Made by a program: the position numbers and the translations under genes | Origin: Treponema denticola | GTDB lineage: Bacteria; Spirochaetota; Spirochaetia; Treponematales; Treponemataceae | Length of the DNA: 64,000 bases | Assembly: GCF_024181405.1 (NCBI RefSeq) | Contig: NZ_CP051302.1 | Location: 372,001 to 436,000 of the forward strand | Reading direction: 5' to 3' | The notes under the pieces: generated by a model | What the model saw: only the letters and a program-made list of their open reading frames with translations | Database searches by the model: none | Told to the model about the DNA's origin: nothing | In this document: one piece after another, positions 42,080-51,214 of the stretch | Layout: every line of letters begins with the position of its first letter | Position numbering within the stretch: position 1 is the first letter of the stretch

Positions 42080-44026
42080 ATGAAGCACAAATCAAGTAGG
42101 ATGATTGCATTAACTATATTGTATATACTAATTATTTTCGGCATTTTTGTCATTCAGTTTACCATAGGTAAGACTTTTTATTATACAATAGGAGCCATGT
42201 CCGTTTCCGGACGGGATGAGGTTGATGAAACAGGAAACAGAACGCCTCTTTTACCTCTCCATATAGTTGCAAACGGTTTGGATTTTTACATTACGGATCA
42301 GACTCCCATTACTGCAAAAACGAGCAATAACGAAGAGCTTAGCCTGAAGGTTTTGGAGTACAAAAGAACCGAAGATTCCTTTAGTGTTATCTGTTCTAAC
42401 GATGTTTTGATAGACTTTACCTCATACATTTCGGAAACAGTTGAAACGGTAAGAATTTCCGTTTCTATGCCGTCAGAGATAGAAACCGTTTATTTTCCTT
42501 GGAAATTGACTCAATCGGCCCGTCTTGAAAGGCAGGATGAACAAATATTTTTAAGGTATGGAAAAGATCGGTTTATTTTCAGAGGCGGTTACGGTTTTGG
42601 AAATTCCGATGATACATCGGAACTTCCCCACCTTATTCTTTCAAGTTCAAAAAAAACAGCCCTGTATGAAACCTATATTCAATCTGAAAGTTTAGACTTT
42701 GATTCTATCAGCCGTATCCCTATTGCAAGTGACGAAGAATACGGCAAAACGAAGCAATTATTTCGAGAAAAGGCTTTGGATTATTTTTCAAGCGTGATCT
42801 CGTCAAGAAATTATAATGAAGAGCTTTTGACGGCATATATAGCCGAAAAAGCCTTTAACGGCGAATACGCAAAGGCTCTTGTCTCTGCTCCGTCTTCTCT
42901 TTTGTCTAAGGAAAAACGCAGCTATATATCGTCTACATTTTACGGTAATCTTGCACAAAACGATAACAGCCTTGCTGCTTACCAAAGAAAGCTCTTATCC
43001 GGTATTGAATCGGGCATAGCAAGGGCTGAAATTTCCGTATTTGAGAGGGAAGCCCTTATTCCGTTTTTGATAAACAACTCAAGGGCAAATTTAATTTCTG
43101 CCTTGGAAAAGATAGCTTCTAATGCAAAGCAAGAGGATTTAAACTCTTTTCTTGCCGCAGGCTTTTTGGAAGCTGCAATGGATTACGCTTTTTATTTTCC
43201 TAATAAACAAAATCTTTTTATGAAAAATTCCGAACAATGTGAGACGGTATTAAAAGATTCTCTGATTTCTATAGATGAGGGACTGTATATTTCTTCCGAT
43301 AAAAAGACCATAGATACCGAAAAAACTCTGAGAGCTGCTTCTATTTTAATCCGTTATGGAAGTTCATATCCCGATAAGGGGACATGGAAGGCTGTAGGTC
43401 AGGCACTGTATTCTTCCATCTTTTCTCTTGGAGGAAATTCTTCAAGTTTACCTGCTTCCTTCGATATTCAAGGCGATAAAGCAAAGAAGTTAGGGCTTAT
43501 GGCTAATGATGCCTTGATTCTCCATGCCGAAAAACTGTACCCTGCCGCTGTTAAGGATAACCCCTACTATCCCCATGAAGAGTCCTTGGCTTTAAAGGCC
43601 GAGCCCGGTATTTGGGCTTGGACATCTGCACGCGATATAAATGTGCTTAAAAACGATGCAAAAATATTCGGTTTTAGAATTTCGGCTAAGGCAGGAGATA
43701 CTCATTACATGATTATAAGGGGTATCCGTCCATTTTATAGGATACAAATCCATGAAATCGATTTTAGAACGGATCCCAGATTTGAGATATATAATTCTTC
43801 AGGCTATGTTTATGATGAAAGAACCCGTACTCTTTTGTTAAAAATGAAGCATAAAAAGGATGATGAAGATATTGTTCTCTTTTTAGGCCGCCCGCCTGAA
43901 CCGATCCCTGTGATGCCTTCAGTTCAAGAGGGTGCTGAAAGCGGAATCGGTACTGAAGATGGTACTCCGGCTGAAAATTCAGGTTCCGCCGAGGAAAAAG
44001 AAGAAACTTCCAATGCCGGTAATTAA
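42080..44026 (+). CDS. membrane-anchored protein of unknown function
   Basis: A 648-residue protein with one N-terminal membrane helix (about residues 8-30, MIALTILYILIIFGIFVIQF) and a large extracytoplasmic part. The region around residues 45-230 is beta-rich; 230-430 is helical with repeated acidic/aromatic segments. The C-terminal 40 residues are a disordered acidic tail (EGAESGIGTEDG, AEEKEETSNAGN). No known domain is recognised. The ATG at 42080 is taken because the longer reading extends upstream through the promoter region. Confidence 0.7.
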   Translation: MKHKSSRMIALTILYILIIFGIFVIQFTIGKTFYYTIGAMSVSGRDEVDETGNRTPLLPLHIVANGLDFYITDQTPITAKTSNNEELSLKVLEYKRTEDSFSVICSNDVLIDFTSYISETVETVRISVSMPSEIETVYFPWKLTQSARLERQDEQIFLRYGKDRFIFRGGYGFGNSDDTSELPHLILSSSKKTALYETYIQSESLDFDSISRIPIASDEEYGKTKQLFREKALDYFSSVISSRNYNEELLTAYIAEKAFNGEYAKALVSAPSSLLSKEKRSYISSTFYGNLAQNDNSLAAYQRKLLSGIESGIARAEISVFEREALIPFLINNSRANLISALEKIASNAKQEDLNSFLAAGFLEAAMDYAFYFPNKQNLFMKNSEQCETVLKDSLISIDEGLYISSDKKTIDTEKTLRAASILIRYGSSYPDKGTWKAVGQALYSSIFSLGGNSSSLPASFDIQGDKAKKLGLMANDALILHAEKLYPAAVKDNPYYPHEESLALKAEPGIWAWTSARDINVLKNDAKIFGFRISAKAGDTHYMIIRGIRPFYRIQIHEIDFRTDPRFEIYNSSGYVYDERTRTLLLKMKHKKDDEDIVLFLGRPPEPIPVMPSVQEGAESGIGTEDGTPAENSGSAEEKEETSNAGN

Positions 44027-44143
44027 TTAAACGAGAGTTTTTTCAGATTTAAAACTTTTTTTATAAATATTGCTAAAAAACTACCCTTTTTTGTAAAAAT
44101 ATGATATACTATATATTGTCTTGCAAAAAAATAAGGAGTTAAG

Positions 44144-45577
44144 GTGAATAAAAGAGATTTTCCGCGCGTTCATTTTTACGATCAAGATTTCGTGGACATT
44201 TATGATAGAACATGGGCTTGGGTTCATGATTTTTGGCATTCGGCGGGCGACGGCAAACAGGGTACCGAGGGCTTTTTTATTTATCCCGAAGCGGACGGCA
44301 ATTTTTTGAATCAATATGAAACTATATTTTCTTCTTTTTTCTTTGTTTATTCCAATAAGAATTATACACCGAATTCTGCTCTCGACTTTTTTTATGACAG
44401 GCAGGAAGAAAACGGAGCCATACGCAATAGATATGATTTTGATACAAAGGAACCTGTTTTAAAGAGGGATAATCCGGAAGGGCTGGGTATGCCCCTATTT
44501 GCATGGGCTGAGTACAATATTTATCATAAGACGGGAAACAAAAAACGTGTAAAGGATATTATGCCTGTTTTGATTAAGTACATGGACTGGATTGACAAAA
44601 TGTTTAAGTCGGATAACGGTCTGTACAAAAGCCCCCTTGAAACAGTCAATATGCCTAATACGCCCCGAAAAGAGTCCGTTTTTTTAACCGATTTTAATTC
44701 GGCCCTTGCGGTAAATGCCCTTTATATGTCTGCCTTGGGAGATATACTAAACGACAAAGAAATAGATTTTCAGTATAAGAGGTTGTATTTTACGATAAAA
44801 ACCAGAATTAATTCCATGATGTGGAATGAAGAAGACGGCTTTTATTATGATCTCGATGCTGAGGGTAAGCAGATAAAGAAGAAGACCCTTGCCGGTTTTT
44901 GGCCAATGCTTGCCGAGATTCCCAATGAGGATAAGGCTGCCCGTCTGGTAGAACACCTATCCAATCCTAAAACTTTCGGGGTTGATCATCCCTTTCCCAG
45001 TCTTGCTGCAAATGAGCCTGAATATGACGAAAACGGAAACGGTGCCTGCGGCAGCGTCTTCCCTATTTTGAACTTTGTTGTCGTAAAGGGCTTGGAAAAA
45101 TATAACCGCTGGGAGATAGCGAGAGAGTGCGTTATAAGGCACCTTTACTATGTGCTTGAAACCCTTTCGCCCGCAGGAAACTCAAAAAAACAGGGCTTTT
45201 TATGGGAGGCCTATTCTCCTGTCAAAGAAGGCCCCGCCCAATGGAAGGGAAAACCTGCCTTTCCGCGTAAACAATACCTTTTGAGCGTAGGCCTTTCTAC
45301 AATCAGCCTGATGATAGAAAACGTTATAGGTCTTTCGATAAGTCTTCCGCGTAAGACTGTCAACTGGACTGTTCCCAATCTTGAAGTCATGGGTATCGAA
45401 AATTTAAGCCTTAAAAGGAACCTGATCACTATTCTTTCGTCCAAGAGCCAGAGGGGATGGGAAATACATATGGAAAGCGAAAAGCTCTATTATTTTACCA
45501 TAAATATCCTAAACGAAAAGAAGAAGACCTTGCCGATTCCGTCGGGTAAGTGTTCAATGCTGATAGATAAACTTTAA
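44144..45577 (+). CDS. trehalase/MGH1-like (alpha/alpha)6-barrel glycosidase
   Basis: A 477-residue soluble protein resembling the trehalase-like clan (GH37/GH63, MGH1-like). Recognisable parts are the aromatic-rich N-terminus (RTWAWVHDFWHSAGDG), FLNQYETIFSSFFFVYSN, ENGAIRNRYDF, DWIDKMF, the central FYYDLDAEGKQ and KTLAGFWPMLAEIPN. The segments GFLWEAYSP and acidic residues such as DFNSAL are candidates for the acid/base pair, but the catalytic residues cannot be fixed by eye. It probably cleaves a glucoside or mannoside and lacks a signal peptide. The start is GTG at 44144 with AAGGAG 6 nt upstream; a -10-like TATACT lies at 44105. Confidence 0.75.
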   Translation: MNKRDFPRVHFYDQDFVDIYDRTWAWVHDFWHSAGDGKQGTEGFFIYPEADGNFLNQYETIFSSFFFVYSNKNYTPNSALDFFYDRQEENGAIRNRYDFDTKEPVLKRDNPEGLGMPLFAWAEYNIYHKTGNKKRVKDIMPVLIKYMDWIDKMFKSDNGLYKSPLETVNMPNTPRKESVFLTDFNSALAVNALYMSALGDILNDKEIDFQYKRLYFTIKTRINSMMWNEEDGFYYDLDAEGKQIKKKTLAGFWPMLAEIPNEDKAARLVEHLSNPKTFGVDHPFPSLAANEPEYDENGNGACGSVFPILNFVVVKGLEKYNRWEIARECVIRHLYYVLETLSPAGNSKKQGFLWEAYSPVKEGPAQWKGKPAFPRKQYLLSVGLSTISLMIENVIGLSISLPRKTVNWTVPNLEVMGIENLSLKRNLITILSSKSQRGWEIHMESEKLYYFTINILNEKKKTLPIPSGKCSMLIDKL

Positions 45578-45603
45578 ATTGAATTTGTTTCGATTTTAAA
45601 TTA

Positions 45604-45637
45604 AAAAAGCAGCCTTAAAATGTCGAGGCTGCTTTTT
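45604..45637. terminator. bidirectional terminator between the glycosidase and gdhA
   Basis: A perfect 12-bp stem AAAAAGCAGCCT (45604-45615) and AGGCTGCTTTTT (45626-45637), with T-runs on both strands, between convergent genes. Confidence 0.9.
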
Positions 45638-45650
45638 GTTTATTGACGGT

Positions 45651-46892
45651 TTAGTTAATTCCCTTTACTTTTTGAGTTTCTACAAGTTCTTTTAAGGCCT
45701 TAATATAGGCGGCCTTTCTCATGCTGACCTTATAGGTTTCTTTTACGTTCCATACCAGTTTGAAGGCTTCAATCATCTTATCTTCAAGGCGCTTGTTGAC
45801 TTCTTCTTCCGTCCAATAAAAGCCTTGCAGGTTTTGCACCCATTCAAAGTATGAAACGATTACGCCTCCCGAATTTGCAAGAACATCGGGCACCGTTATA
45901 ATATTCTTTTTTTCGAGGATTTTATCGGCTTCAGGGGTGACGGGGCCGTTTGCTGCTTCGATGATTATATAGGCCTTAATATTTGATGCATTTTTTTCGG
46001 TAATTTGATTTTCGAGGGCAGCCGGAATCAAAATATCGGCTTTAAGTTCCAATAGTTCTTTATTGGAGAGTCTTGTAAAATCGCCTTCAAAAGAATTCAG
46101 TTTTTTTCCTTCCTTCTTATGTTTGAGTATTTGAGGAATATTTAAGCCTTTTTCATTGTATATTGCACTGCTTGTATCGCTTAAGGCAATTATCTTGGCT
46201 TCCTCTTTATAAAAAAGATCTGCAGTAACGCCGCCGACATTTCCAAGACCTTGAATAACTACGCTTTGGTATTTTAAGTTTTTATTAAGTTTCTTTAAAA
46301 TTTCCCTCGTTGCAAAAAGAACTCCCCGGCCTGTGGCTTCTACTCGTCCTTTAGACCCGCCGAGAGGAAGAGGTTTTCCCGTAACAACTGCGGGAGTAAA
46401 TTCTCCTGCATATTCACTGTAGCTGTCTACTATCCAAGACATAACCTTTGCATTTGTTCCGACATCCGGGGCCGGTATATCCGTTTTAGGGCCTATAAAA
46501 GATGCAATCCGCCTTGTGTAGCCTCTTGTCAGCTTTTCAAGTTCCGTTTCTGAAAGATTTGAAGGATTTACGCAAATGCCTCCTTTTCCGCCTCCATAGG
46601 GAATGTCGGCAACTGCACATTTAAAGGTCATCCATGCAGAGAGGGATCGTACCTCATCGATATTTACATCTTGGTGAAATCTTATTCCTCCCTTTGCAGG
46701 GCCTCTTAGTGTAGAATGCTGAACCCTGTATCCGCTAAAAACCTTGATTTTTCCGTTGTCCATTTTTACGGGTATTGAAACATGCATCTCTCTTTCAGGG
46801 CTTAAGAGGGATATGTAATCGTCCTCTTCCAGATTAGCCGTTTTTGCGGCTTCCGTTATTGTGGTTAAAAGTTTTTCATATGTACTCGCCAT
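45651..46892 (-). CDS. gdhA: glutamate dehydrogenase (Glu/Leu dehydrogenase family)
   Basis: A 413-residue enzyme with the GDH substrate-site motif GYRVQHSTLRGPAKGGIRFH, the catalytic Lys region SAWMTFKCAVADIPYGGGKGGI, IPAPDVGTN, and a C-terminal Rossmann domain (VVIQGLGNVGG, then AANGPVTPEADKIL and PDVLANSGGVIVSYFEW). It interconverts glutamate and 2-oxoglutarate with NAD(P); the hexameric, roughly 410-residue class is common in amino-acid-fermenting bacteria. AAGAAGGA precedes the ATG, with a TATAAT at 46927-46922. A cobalamin riboswitch lies about 300 nt upstream on the same strand. Confidence 0.94.
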   Translation of the reverse strand: MASTYEKLLTTITEAAKTANLEEDDYISLLSPEREMHVSIPVKMDNGKIKVFSGYRVQHSTLRGPAKGGIRFHQDVNIDEVRSLSAWMTFKCAVADIPYGGGKGGICVNPSNLSETELEKLTRGYTRRIASFIGPKTDIPAPDVGTNAKVMSWIVDSYSEYAGEFTPAVVTGKPLPLGGSKGRVEATGRGVLFATREILKKLNKNLKYQSVVIQGLGNVGGVTADLFYKEEAKIIALSDTSSAIYNEKGLNIPQILKHKKEGKKLNSFEGDFTRLSNKELLELKADILIPAALENQITEKNASNIKAYIIIEAANGPVTPEADKILEKKNIITVPDVLANSGGVIVSYFEWVQNLQGFYWTEEEVNKRLEDKMIEAFKLVWNVKETYKVSMRKAAYIKALKELVETQKVKGIN

Positions 46893-46922
46893 AAAATCCT
46901 TCTTAAAAATAGTTTATGATGA

Positions 46923-47249
46923 TTATACATTAAAATCTGTATTTTTAAAAGTTATAGGGGGAAAAATTCGAATTTTGAGCTAAAAAAGAAAAACGATTTC
47001 GGTCCGCAAAGGGATTTAGATTTCCTCAAAATGTACACCCAAGGGTATCAATCGGATGTACTCAAAGCCAAAATGAAGAAAACTTGACAAAATCTTCAAA
47101 CAGCTCAAGGAGCAATAGAGGAAATAAATATGATTAACACGATAAATTTTGCTGCAACTCATGAGTCCAAGCAGAGTGCGGCACGGGCAAAACCTGTATT
47201 TTACCCTCATAGTCATTGGCAGGTCTTACGGCTCGGAGGTCATCATTGA
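46923..47249 (+). pseudogene. possible decayed coding remnant, identity unknown
   Basis: One frame is open across this stretch except for a single TGA at 47085-47087. Before it the translation looks protein-like (NDFGPQRDLDFLKMYTQGYQ), and after it continues QNLQTAQGAIEEIN into MINTINFAATHES. An ATG at 47130 with GAGG 8 nt upstream would give a 39-residue peptide running antisense into the riboswitch. No family is recognised, and chance is a real alternative. Confidence 0.22.
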
Positions 47250-47376
47250 TTTTCGCCTTCCCGGAATAAACCAGTGGCATTTTGAAAACCAACTCTCTCA
47301 CTTACGTCAGCCGGACTGCTCAGGACTTTCACCTGATTCCCTTTTCACTCCTTAGCTAAAAGGAGCACCAAGACCG
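47195..47376 (-). ncRNA. cobalamin (B12) riboswitch
   Basis: Read on the minus strand, the conserved aptamer elements appear in order. They are GGTGC (47369-47365) with the paired CTCCTTTT/AAGGAG arm, AAAAGGGAATCAGGTGAAAG, the central GCAGTCCGGCTGACGTAAG (a variant of the usual GCCCCCGCAACTGTAAG), GCCACTG (47278-47272), GGGAAGG (47262-47256) and the peripheral AAGACCTGCC (47226-47217). This is the RF00174-type aptamer that binds adenosylcobalamin or a relative and normally represses B12 uptake or synthesis genes. The next intact gene on this strand is gdhA, about 300 nt downstream. Confidence 0.88.
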
Positions 47377-47468
47377 AAACCGTTATTTAATCGTAATTCT
47401 ATACTTTTATAAAAAATAAGTCAAGATACCAAAATCGGTATTCCAATCTAGATTCAACACATTGATAA

Positions 47469-47497
47469 TTGAAAAATACTCTATTCTATGATATAAT
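47469..47497 (+). promoter_or_regulatory. promoter of the FNT gene
   Basis: TTGAAA (47469-47474), 17-nt spacer, TATAAT (47492-47497). The leader of about 23 nt contains the ribosome binding site AGGGAGG. Confidence 0.7.
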
Positions 47498-47526
47498 CAG
47501 GCTATAGTGGTATTAGGGAGGCGTGT

Positions 47527-48363
47527 ATGTCTGAAAAAATGTATTGTGATCCGGCCGAGATTTTGGAAGTTACGGTGCAAAAGGGTATTGCAAAGGCTTC
47601 AACTCCGGTGTGGAAGCTGCTTTGTTTAGGATTTTTGGCAGGGGTTTTTATTGCCTTTGCTTCGGAAGGCTCAAATATGGCGGCCTGCGGACTTTTTGCC
47701 AAGCCTGAAACTTACGGCCTTGGAAAATTCGTTGCAGGGCTTATCTTTCCTGTAGGGCTTATCTTGGTGCTCCTTGCCGGAGCCGAACTTTTTACGGGCA
47801 ATAACCTGATAATTGCAGCCGTTTTAGAAAAGAAAGTAAGTCTTACTGCAATGCTTAAAAACTGGCTTGCCGTTTATATCGGGAACCTTATAGGTTCTAT
47901 TTTTATTGCTTTTTTAATCGTAAAAAGCGGACAGCTTTCAAGCGGTGCAAGTCTTTTGGGCGGGATTACAATAAAAATTGCTTACGGCAAGGTTTCGCTT
48001 TCTTTTGTGCAGGCTGTTTTTTTAGGAATTATGTGTAATTGGCTGGTCTGCCTTGCGGTCTGGCTCTGCTATGGCGCTAAGGATATGACCGGAAAAATGC
48101 TTGCCGCCTTTTTCCCGATTTGGCTTTTTATAACTTCCGGTTTTGAGCACAGTGTTGCAAACATGTACTATATCCCTGCGGGGATTTTCTCGAAAAGCGT
48201 TCCGGCCTATGCTGCCGCTTCAGGCCTTTCTGCCGAGGCTCTTTCAAATATAAATTGGGCTAATTTTTTTATAAAGAATTTAATGCCCGTTACTCTCGGA
48301 AACATAATAGGCGGAGCCTTTTTTGTCGGAATGTTTTATTGGATTTGTTATAAGAAAAAATAA
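47527..48363 (+). CDS. formate/nitrite transporter family protein
   Basis: A 278-residue channel-like transporter with six membrane helices and the FNT signatures: an N-terminal SEKMYCDPAEILE, GFLAGVFIAFAS, GLILVLLAGAELFTGNN, NWLAVYIGNLIGSI and MCNWLVCLAVWL, with ITSGFEHSVANMYYIP carrying the conserved pore histidine. Family members move formate, nitrite or hydrosulfide as weak acids. Formate export fits a fermentative spirochaete but is not proven. A strong AGGGAGG ribosome binding site and a consensus promoter precede it. Confidence 0.94.
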   Translation: MSEKMYCDPAEILEVTVQKGIAKASTPVWKLLCLGFLAGVFIAFASEGSNMAACGLFAKPETYGLGKFVAGLIFPVGLILVLLAGAELFTGNNLIIAAVLEKKVSLTAMLKNWLAVYIGNLIGSIFIAFLIVKSGQLSSGASLLGGITIKIAYGKVSLSFVQAVFLGIMCNWLVCLAVWLCYGAKDMTGKMLAAFFPIWLFITSGFEHSVANMYYIPAGIFSKSVPAYAAASGLSAEALSNINWANFFIKNLMPVTLGNIIGGAFFVGMFYWICYKKK

Positions 48364-48419
48364 CTTTTTTTCGGAAGCTGCCGCTTCCTGCAAAAAATTT
48401 TATAAGGAGAATTTAAATT

Positions 48420-49298
48420 ATGAATGTTGAAAATTGCGATGTGGGCTTTATAGGCCTTGGAGTTATGGGAAAGAGCATGGCCGAAAGATTAAGAGCGGCC
48501 GGTGCTAAGATGCATGTTTTTACGCGTACAAAAAAATCCGCCGAAGAGATTCTTTCAAAGGGGGCTGTTTGGTATGATGATCCGGCAAGCCTTGCTCCCA
48601 ATTGTAAAATCATTTTTACGATTGTCGGCTATCCGCAAGATGTTGAAGAAACATATTTCGGAGAAAAGGGCTTATTAAAAACCGCAAAGCCCGGAACGAT
48701 TTTTGCCGATATGACGACCTCAAGTCCGATTTTGGCAAAAAAGATTTATGATGAGGCAAAGAAAAAAGAATGTTTTTCTGTAGACGCTCCCGTTTCAGGC
48801 GGAGATATAGGAGCTAAAAACGGCACCCTTTCGATTATGGCAGGCGGAGATGAAAAAGCCTTTAAAGAGCTTGAACCTTTTTTTGCCTGCATGGGAAAAA
48901 CTTGGGCTCTTCAAGGCGGTGCAGGGGCAGGGCAGCACACTAAGATGGCAAACCAAATAGCCGTCGCCGCAAACCTTTTCGGTACGGTCGAAGCTGTCTG
49001 TTATGCAGAGGCCGCAGGCCTTGACCCTCAAAAAATGCTTTCGGCTATCGGGGGCGGTGCTGCAGGAAGTTGGCAGATTTTAAACAACGGGCCTAAGATG
49101 CTTCAAAAAGATTTTGCTCCCGGTTTTTATATTAAGCACTTTTTAAAGGATTTAAACATAACCTTAAATGTTGCAAAAGAACTCAAACTGCACATTCCCG
49201 TTTTGGAACTTGCACAAAATTTCTTTAGCAAGATGAATGAAGAAGGCTATGCCGAAAAAGGAACACAGGCCATCTACGAGTACTATAAAACTATTTAA
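48420..49298 (+). CDS. beta-hydroxyacid dehydrogenase (3-hydroxyisobutyrate dehydrogenase family)
   Basis: A 292-residue NAD(P)-dependent enzyme with the Rossmann signature VGFIGLGVMGKSMAERL (residues 8-24), the substrate-binding DAPVSGGDIGAKNGTLSIMAGG and the catalytic Lys motif GAGQHTKMANQIAVA. The C-terminal helical domain ends FLKDLNITLNVAKEL. The family covers 3-hydroxyisobutyrate, tartronate semialdehyde and 4-hydroxybutyrate-type substrates, and the sequence alone does not distinguish them. AAGGAGA precedes the ATG. A small hairpin (GGAAGC/GCTTCC) lies in the gap behind the FNT gene. Confidence 0.9.
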   Translation: MNVENCDVGFIGLGVMGKSMAERLRAAGAKMHVFTRTKKSAEEILSKGAVWYDDPASLAPNCKIIFTIVGYPQDVEETYFGEKGLLKTAKPGTIFADMTTSSPILAKKIYDEAKKKECFSVDAPVSGGDIGAKNGTLSIMAGGDEKAFKELEPFFACMGKTWALQGGAGAGQHTKMANQIAVAANLFGTVEAVCYAEAAGLDPQKMLSAIGGGAAGSWQILNNGPKMLQKDFAPGFYIKHFLKDLNITLNVAKELKLHIPVLELAQNFFSKMNEEGYAEKGTQAIYEYYKTI

Positions 49299-49309
49299 AG
49301 GAAGCTCTT

Positions 49310-50014
49310 ATGTACAAAGATGAAAAGAAAATTGCAGAGGTTCAAAAAAAATATGGGCCGCTTTTGGCTAAAACGGCTTTTGAGTTGGGAGCCTTAAAGC
49401 TTTCTCCCAATGATCCATTTACTTGGGCATCAGGCTACCGTATGCCCATTTATAACGACAACCGCCGTTTTTTAGCCCTGCCTGAGATGCGCCGTACTAT
49501 AGCCGAAGCCTTCGCAGAGCTTTTAAAAGCGGTTGACTTTGACCCCGAATGGCTTGCAGGAACAGCAACGGCAGGAATCCCTCATTCCGTAAGTTTGGGT
49601 GACCTCTTGCAAAAAAGCGTTTCCTATGTACGCTCAGGCGGAAAAGATCACGGCCTAAAAAATCAGATTGAGGGTTTAGGTGCCAATGCGGATTATAAAG
49701 GTGCCGATGTTCTTGTTGTTGAAGATTTAATTTCGACGGGGGGAAGCTCCATCAAGGCTGTTGAGGCCGTGCGTAATGCAAACGGAAAGGTTCCATTTTG
49801 TTTTGCTATCTTTTCTTACGGATTTGCAGAAGCCGAAAAAGCCTTTTTCGAACTGAATCCTACCTGTATTCCGGTTACTATTTTAAACTATGATATTATG
49901 CTGGATGAGGCCGTAAAGCAAAACTATATAAGCGAAGAAAATAAAAAGAGCCTTGCCGAATGGAGGCTCGATCCCTTCGGTTGGGGCGAAAAACATGGTT
50001 TTCCCAAGGTCTAA
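49310..50014 (+). CDS. pyrE: orotate phosphoribosyltransferase
   Basis: A 234-residue phosphoribosyltransferase with the OPRTase features: GALKLSPNDPFTWASGYRMPIYNDNR, GTATAGIPHS, YVRSGGKDHG and the PRPP loop VLVVEDLISTGGSSIKAVEAVR. It makes OMP from orotate. Other pyrimidine genes are absent here except the dihydroorotate-dehydrogenase-like fusion at 24487. It follows the dehydrogenase by 11 nt with AGGAAG as ribosome binding site, and ends in a strong terminator. Confidence 0.93.
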   Translation: MYKDEKKIAEVQKKYGPLLAKTAFELGALKLSPNDPFTWASGYRMPIYNDNRRFLALPEMRRTIAEAFAELLKAVDFDPEWLAGTATAGIPHSVSLGDLLQKSVSYVRSGGKDHGLKNQIEGLGANADYKGADVLVVEDLISTGGSSIKAVEAVRNANGKVPFCFAIFSYGFAEAEKAFFELNPTCIPVTILNYDIMLDEAVKQNYISEENKKSLAEWRLDPFGWGEKHGFPKV

Positions 50015-50023
50015 AAAATAAAA

Positions 50024-50051
50024 AAAAGCGGTTCTAAAAAGAACCGCTTTT
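50024..50051. terminator. bidirectional terminator between pyrE and flaB
   Basis: A perfect 12-bp stem AAAAGCGGTTCT (50024-50035), loop AAAA, AGAACCGCTTTT (50040-50051), between convergent genes. Confidence 0.92.
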
Positions 50052-50070
50052 CCGTCAAACTGTTTACAGC

Positions 50071-50931
50071 TTACCTTAACAAGGTCATGACACTCTGAGT
50101 TGCCTGATTTGCCTGTGCAAGCATTGCTGTACCGGACTGTGTGAGAATCTGGTTTTTGGTATAATCTACCATCTCCTTAGCCATATCTACGTCACGGATT
50201 CGTGATTCGGAGGCTTGGAGGTTTTCTGCTGCGATATTGATACCTACAACAGTGAGTTCGAGTCTGTTCTGGTATGCACCAAGGTCGGCTCTTTGCTTGT
50301 TGATCTTCTTGATGGCTTCATCAAGGGTACCGATAGCGCGGTTAGCTGTTTCGGGTGTATCGATTGTCATAATCGATTCATCTCCGACATTGCGAACGCC
50401 GAGAGCCTTAGCTGTCATTGTTCCAATGTAAGCTCGAGTTCTCTGATCCATGTTGGCACCGATGTGGAACCACATAGAAGCAGTTACGGTATTTTCTCCG
50501 GTTTCTTGAGCGAATCTTCCGGTAAGCATATTCATACCGTTAAACTGTGCGTGGCTTGCAATTCGGTCTACTTCAGCGATGAGCTGAGATACTTCAACCT
50601 GAATGTACAATCTGTCTTCTGCCGAGTAAATACCGTTGGAAGACTGAACGCTGAGTTCGCGGATTCTCTGGATAACATCTGTAGTTTCCTGAAGGAAAGC
50701 TTCTGCAACTTGAATAAAAGAAATGCCGTTTTGCGCGTTGGCACTTGCTTGATTCAAACCGCGGATTTGGCTTCTCATTTTTTCTGATACGGCCAAACCG
50801 GATGCATCATCGCCCGCTCGGTTAATGCGTAAACCTGAAGAAAGTTTTTCTATGTTTTTTTGGTTCATCAAATTGGTGTGACCCAATGTCCTCTGTGAAA
50901 ACATAGCGCTCATGTTGTGATTAATGATCAT
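50071..50931 (-). CDS. flaB: flagellin core protein FlaB
   Basis: A 286-residue spirochaete FlaB flagellin. It has the conserved N-terminal D0/D1 region ([51 protein letters not shown]) and C-terminal D1/D0 region ([34 protein letters not shown], ending QSVMTLLR), with the short variable middle typical of FlaB. It forms the core of the periplasmic flagellar filament and, like other FlaBs, lacks a signal peptide because it is exported by the flagellar type III system. AAAGGAG lies 9 nt before the ATG at 50931. Longer readings upstream are not believed. Confidence 0.96.
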   Translation of the reverse strand: MIINHNMSAMFSQRTLGHTNLMNQKNIEKLSSGLRINRAGDDASGLAVSEKMRSQIRGLNQASANAQNGISFIQVAEAFLQETTDVIQRIRELSVQSSNGIYSAEDRLYIQVEVSQLIAEVDRIASHAQFNGMNMLTGRFAQETGENTVTASMWFHIGANMDQRTRAYIGTMTAKALGVRNVGDESIMTIDTPETANRAIGTLDEAIKKINKQRADLGAYQNRLELTVVGINIAAENLQASESRIRDVDMAKEMVDYTKNQILTQSGTAMLAQANQATQSVMTLLR

Positions 50932-50950
50932 ATTCCTACTCCTTTGGTGA

Positions 50951-50958
50951 TTTTCGGC
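50951..50958 (-). promoter_or_regulatory. possible sigma-28-type -10 element of flaB
   Basis: GCCGAAAA on the minus strand, 19 nt before the flaB ATG. The same octamer serves as the -10 element of the divergent flgF promoter. No TAAA lies at 15 nt upstream, so this element is weakly supported. Confidence 0.25.
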
Positions 50959-51168
50959 AATTTTAAAATTCCCGCGGCATCCCTGCCGATATGTCATTTC
51001 CGGATCCTCTGTCATTCCGCAGAAGACGGAAGCACATTAAAATTTAAGCTGTGCTTAATTCATTTATCGGAGAACTAAAAAAAGACTTAAGAAAAAAGTT
51101 AGGATTTTTTATTCGTGCGGAGTGTTTTTGATTAACGAAATTTTGCAAAAATTTTATATTTCTTTTTC

Positions 51169-51195
51169 TAAAAAAAAATTTTACAATGCCGAAAA
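51169..51195 (+). promoter_or_regulatory. sigma-28-type promoter of flgF-flgG-flgJ
   Basis: TAAA (51169-51172), exactly 15 nt, then GCCGAAAA (51188-51195), close to the FliA consensus TAAA-N15-GCCGATAA. The start codon at 51215 follows with AAGAGGTGG upstream. Confidence 0.55.
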
Positions 51196-51214
51196 TCATA
51201 TAAGAGGTGGTTAT

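Larger units (their letters stand above)
46893..47526. other. 634-bp intergenic region
   Basis: It contains the gdhA leader, a possibly decayed plus-strand coding remnant (46923-47249), the cobalamin riboswitch (minus, 47195-47376) and the promoter of the FNT gene (47469-47497). No intact gene is recognised. Confidence 0.6.

Noticed and set aside
47085..47087. In-frame TGA as a possible selenocysteine codon (treponemes can use selenocysteine)
   Set aside because: The surrounding frame is not a recognised selenoprotein, and no SECIS-like hairpin with a conserved loop was seen right after the TGA. Decay or chance is simpler.
47016..47355. Reading frames of about 66 residues on both strands over the riboswitch
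   Set aside because: They overlap highly structured RNA motifs, lack ribosome binding sites and have unlikely compositions, so the riboswitch explains the sequence better.
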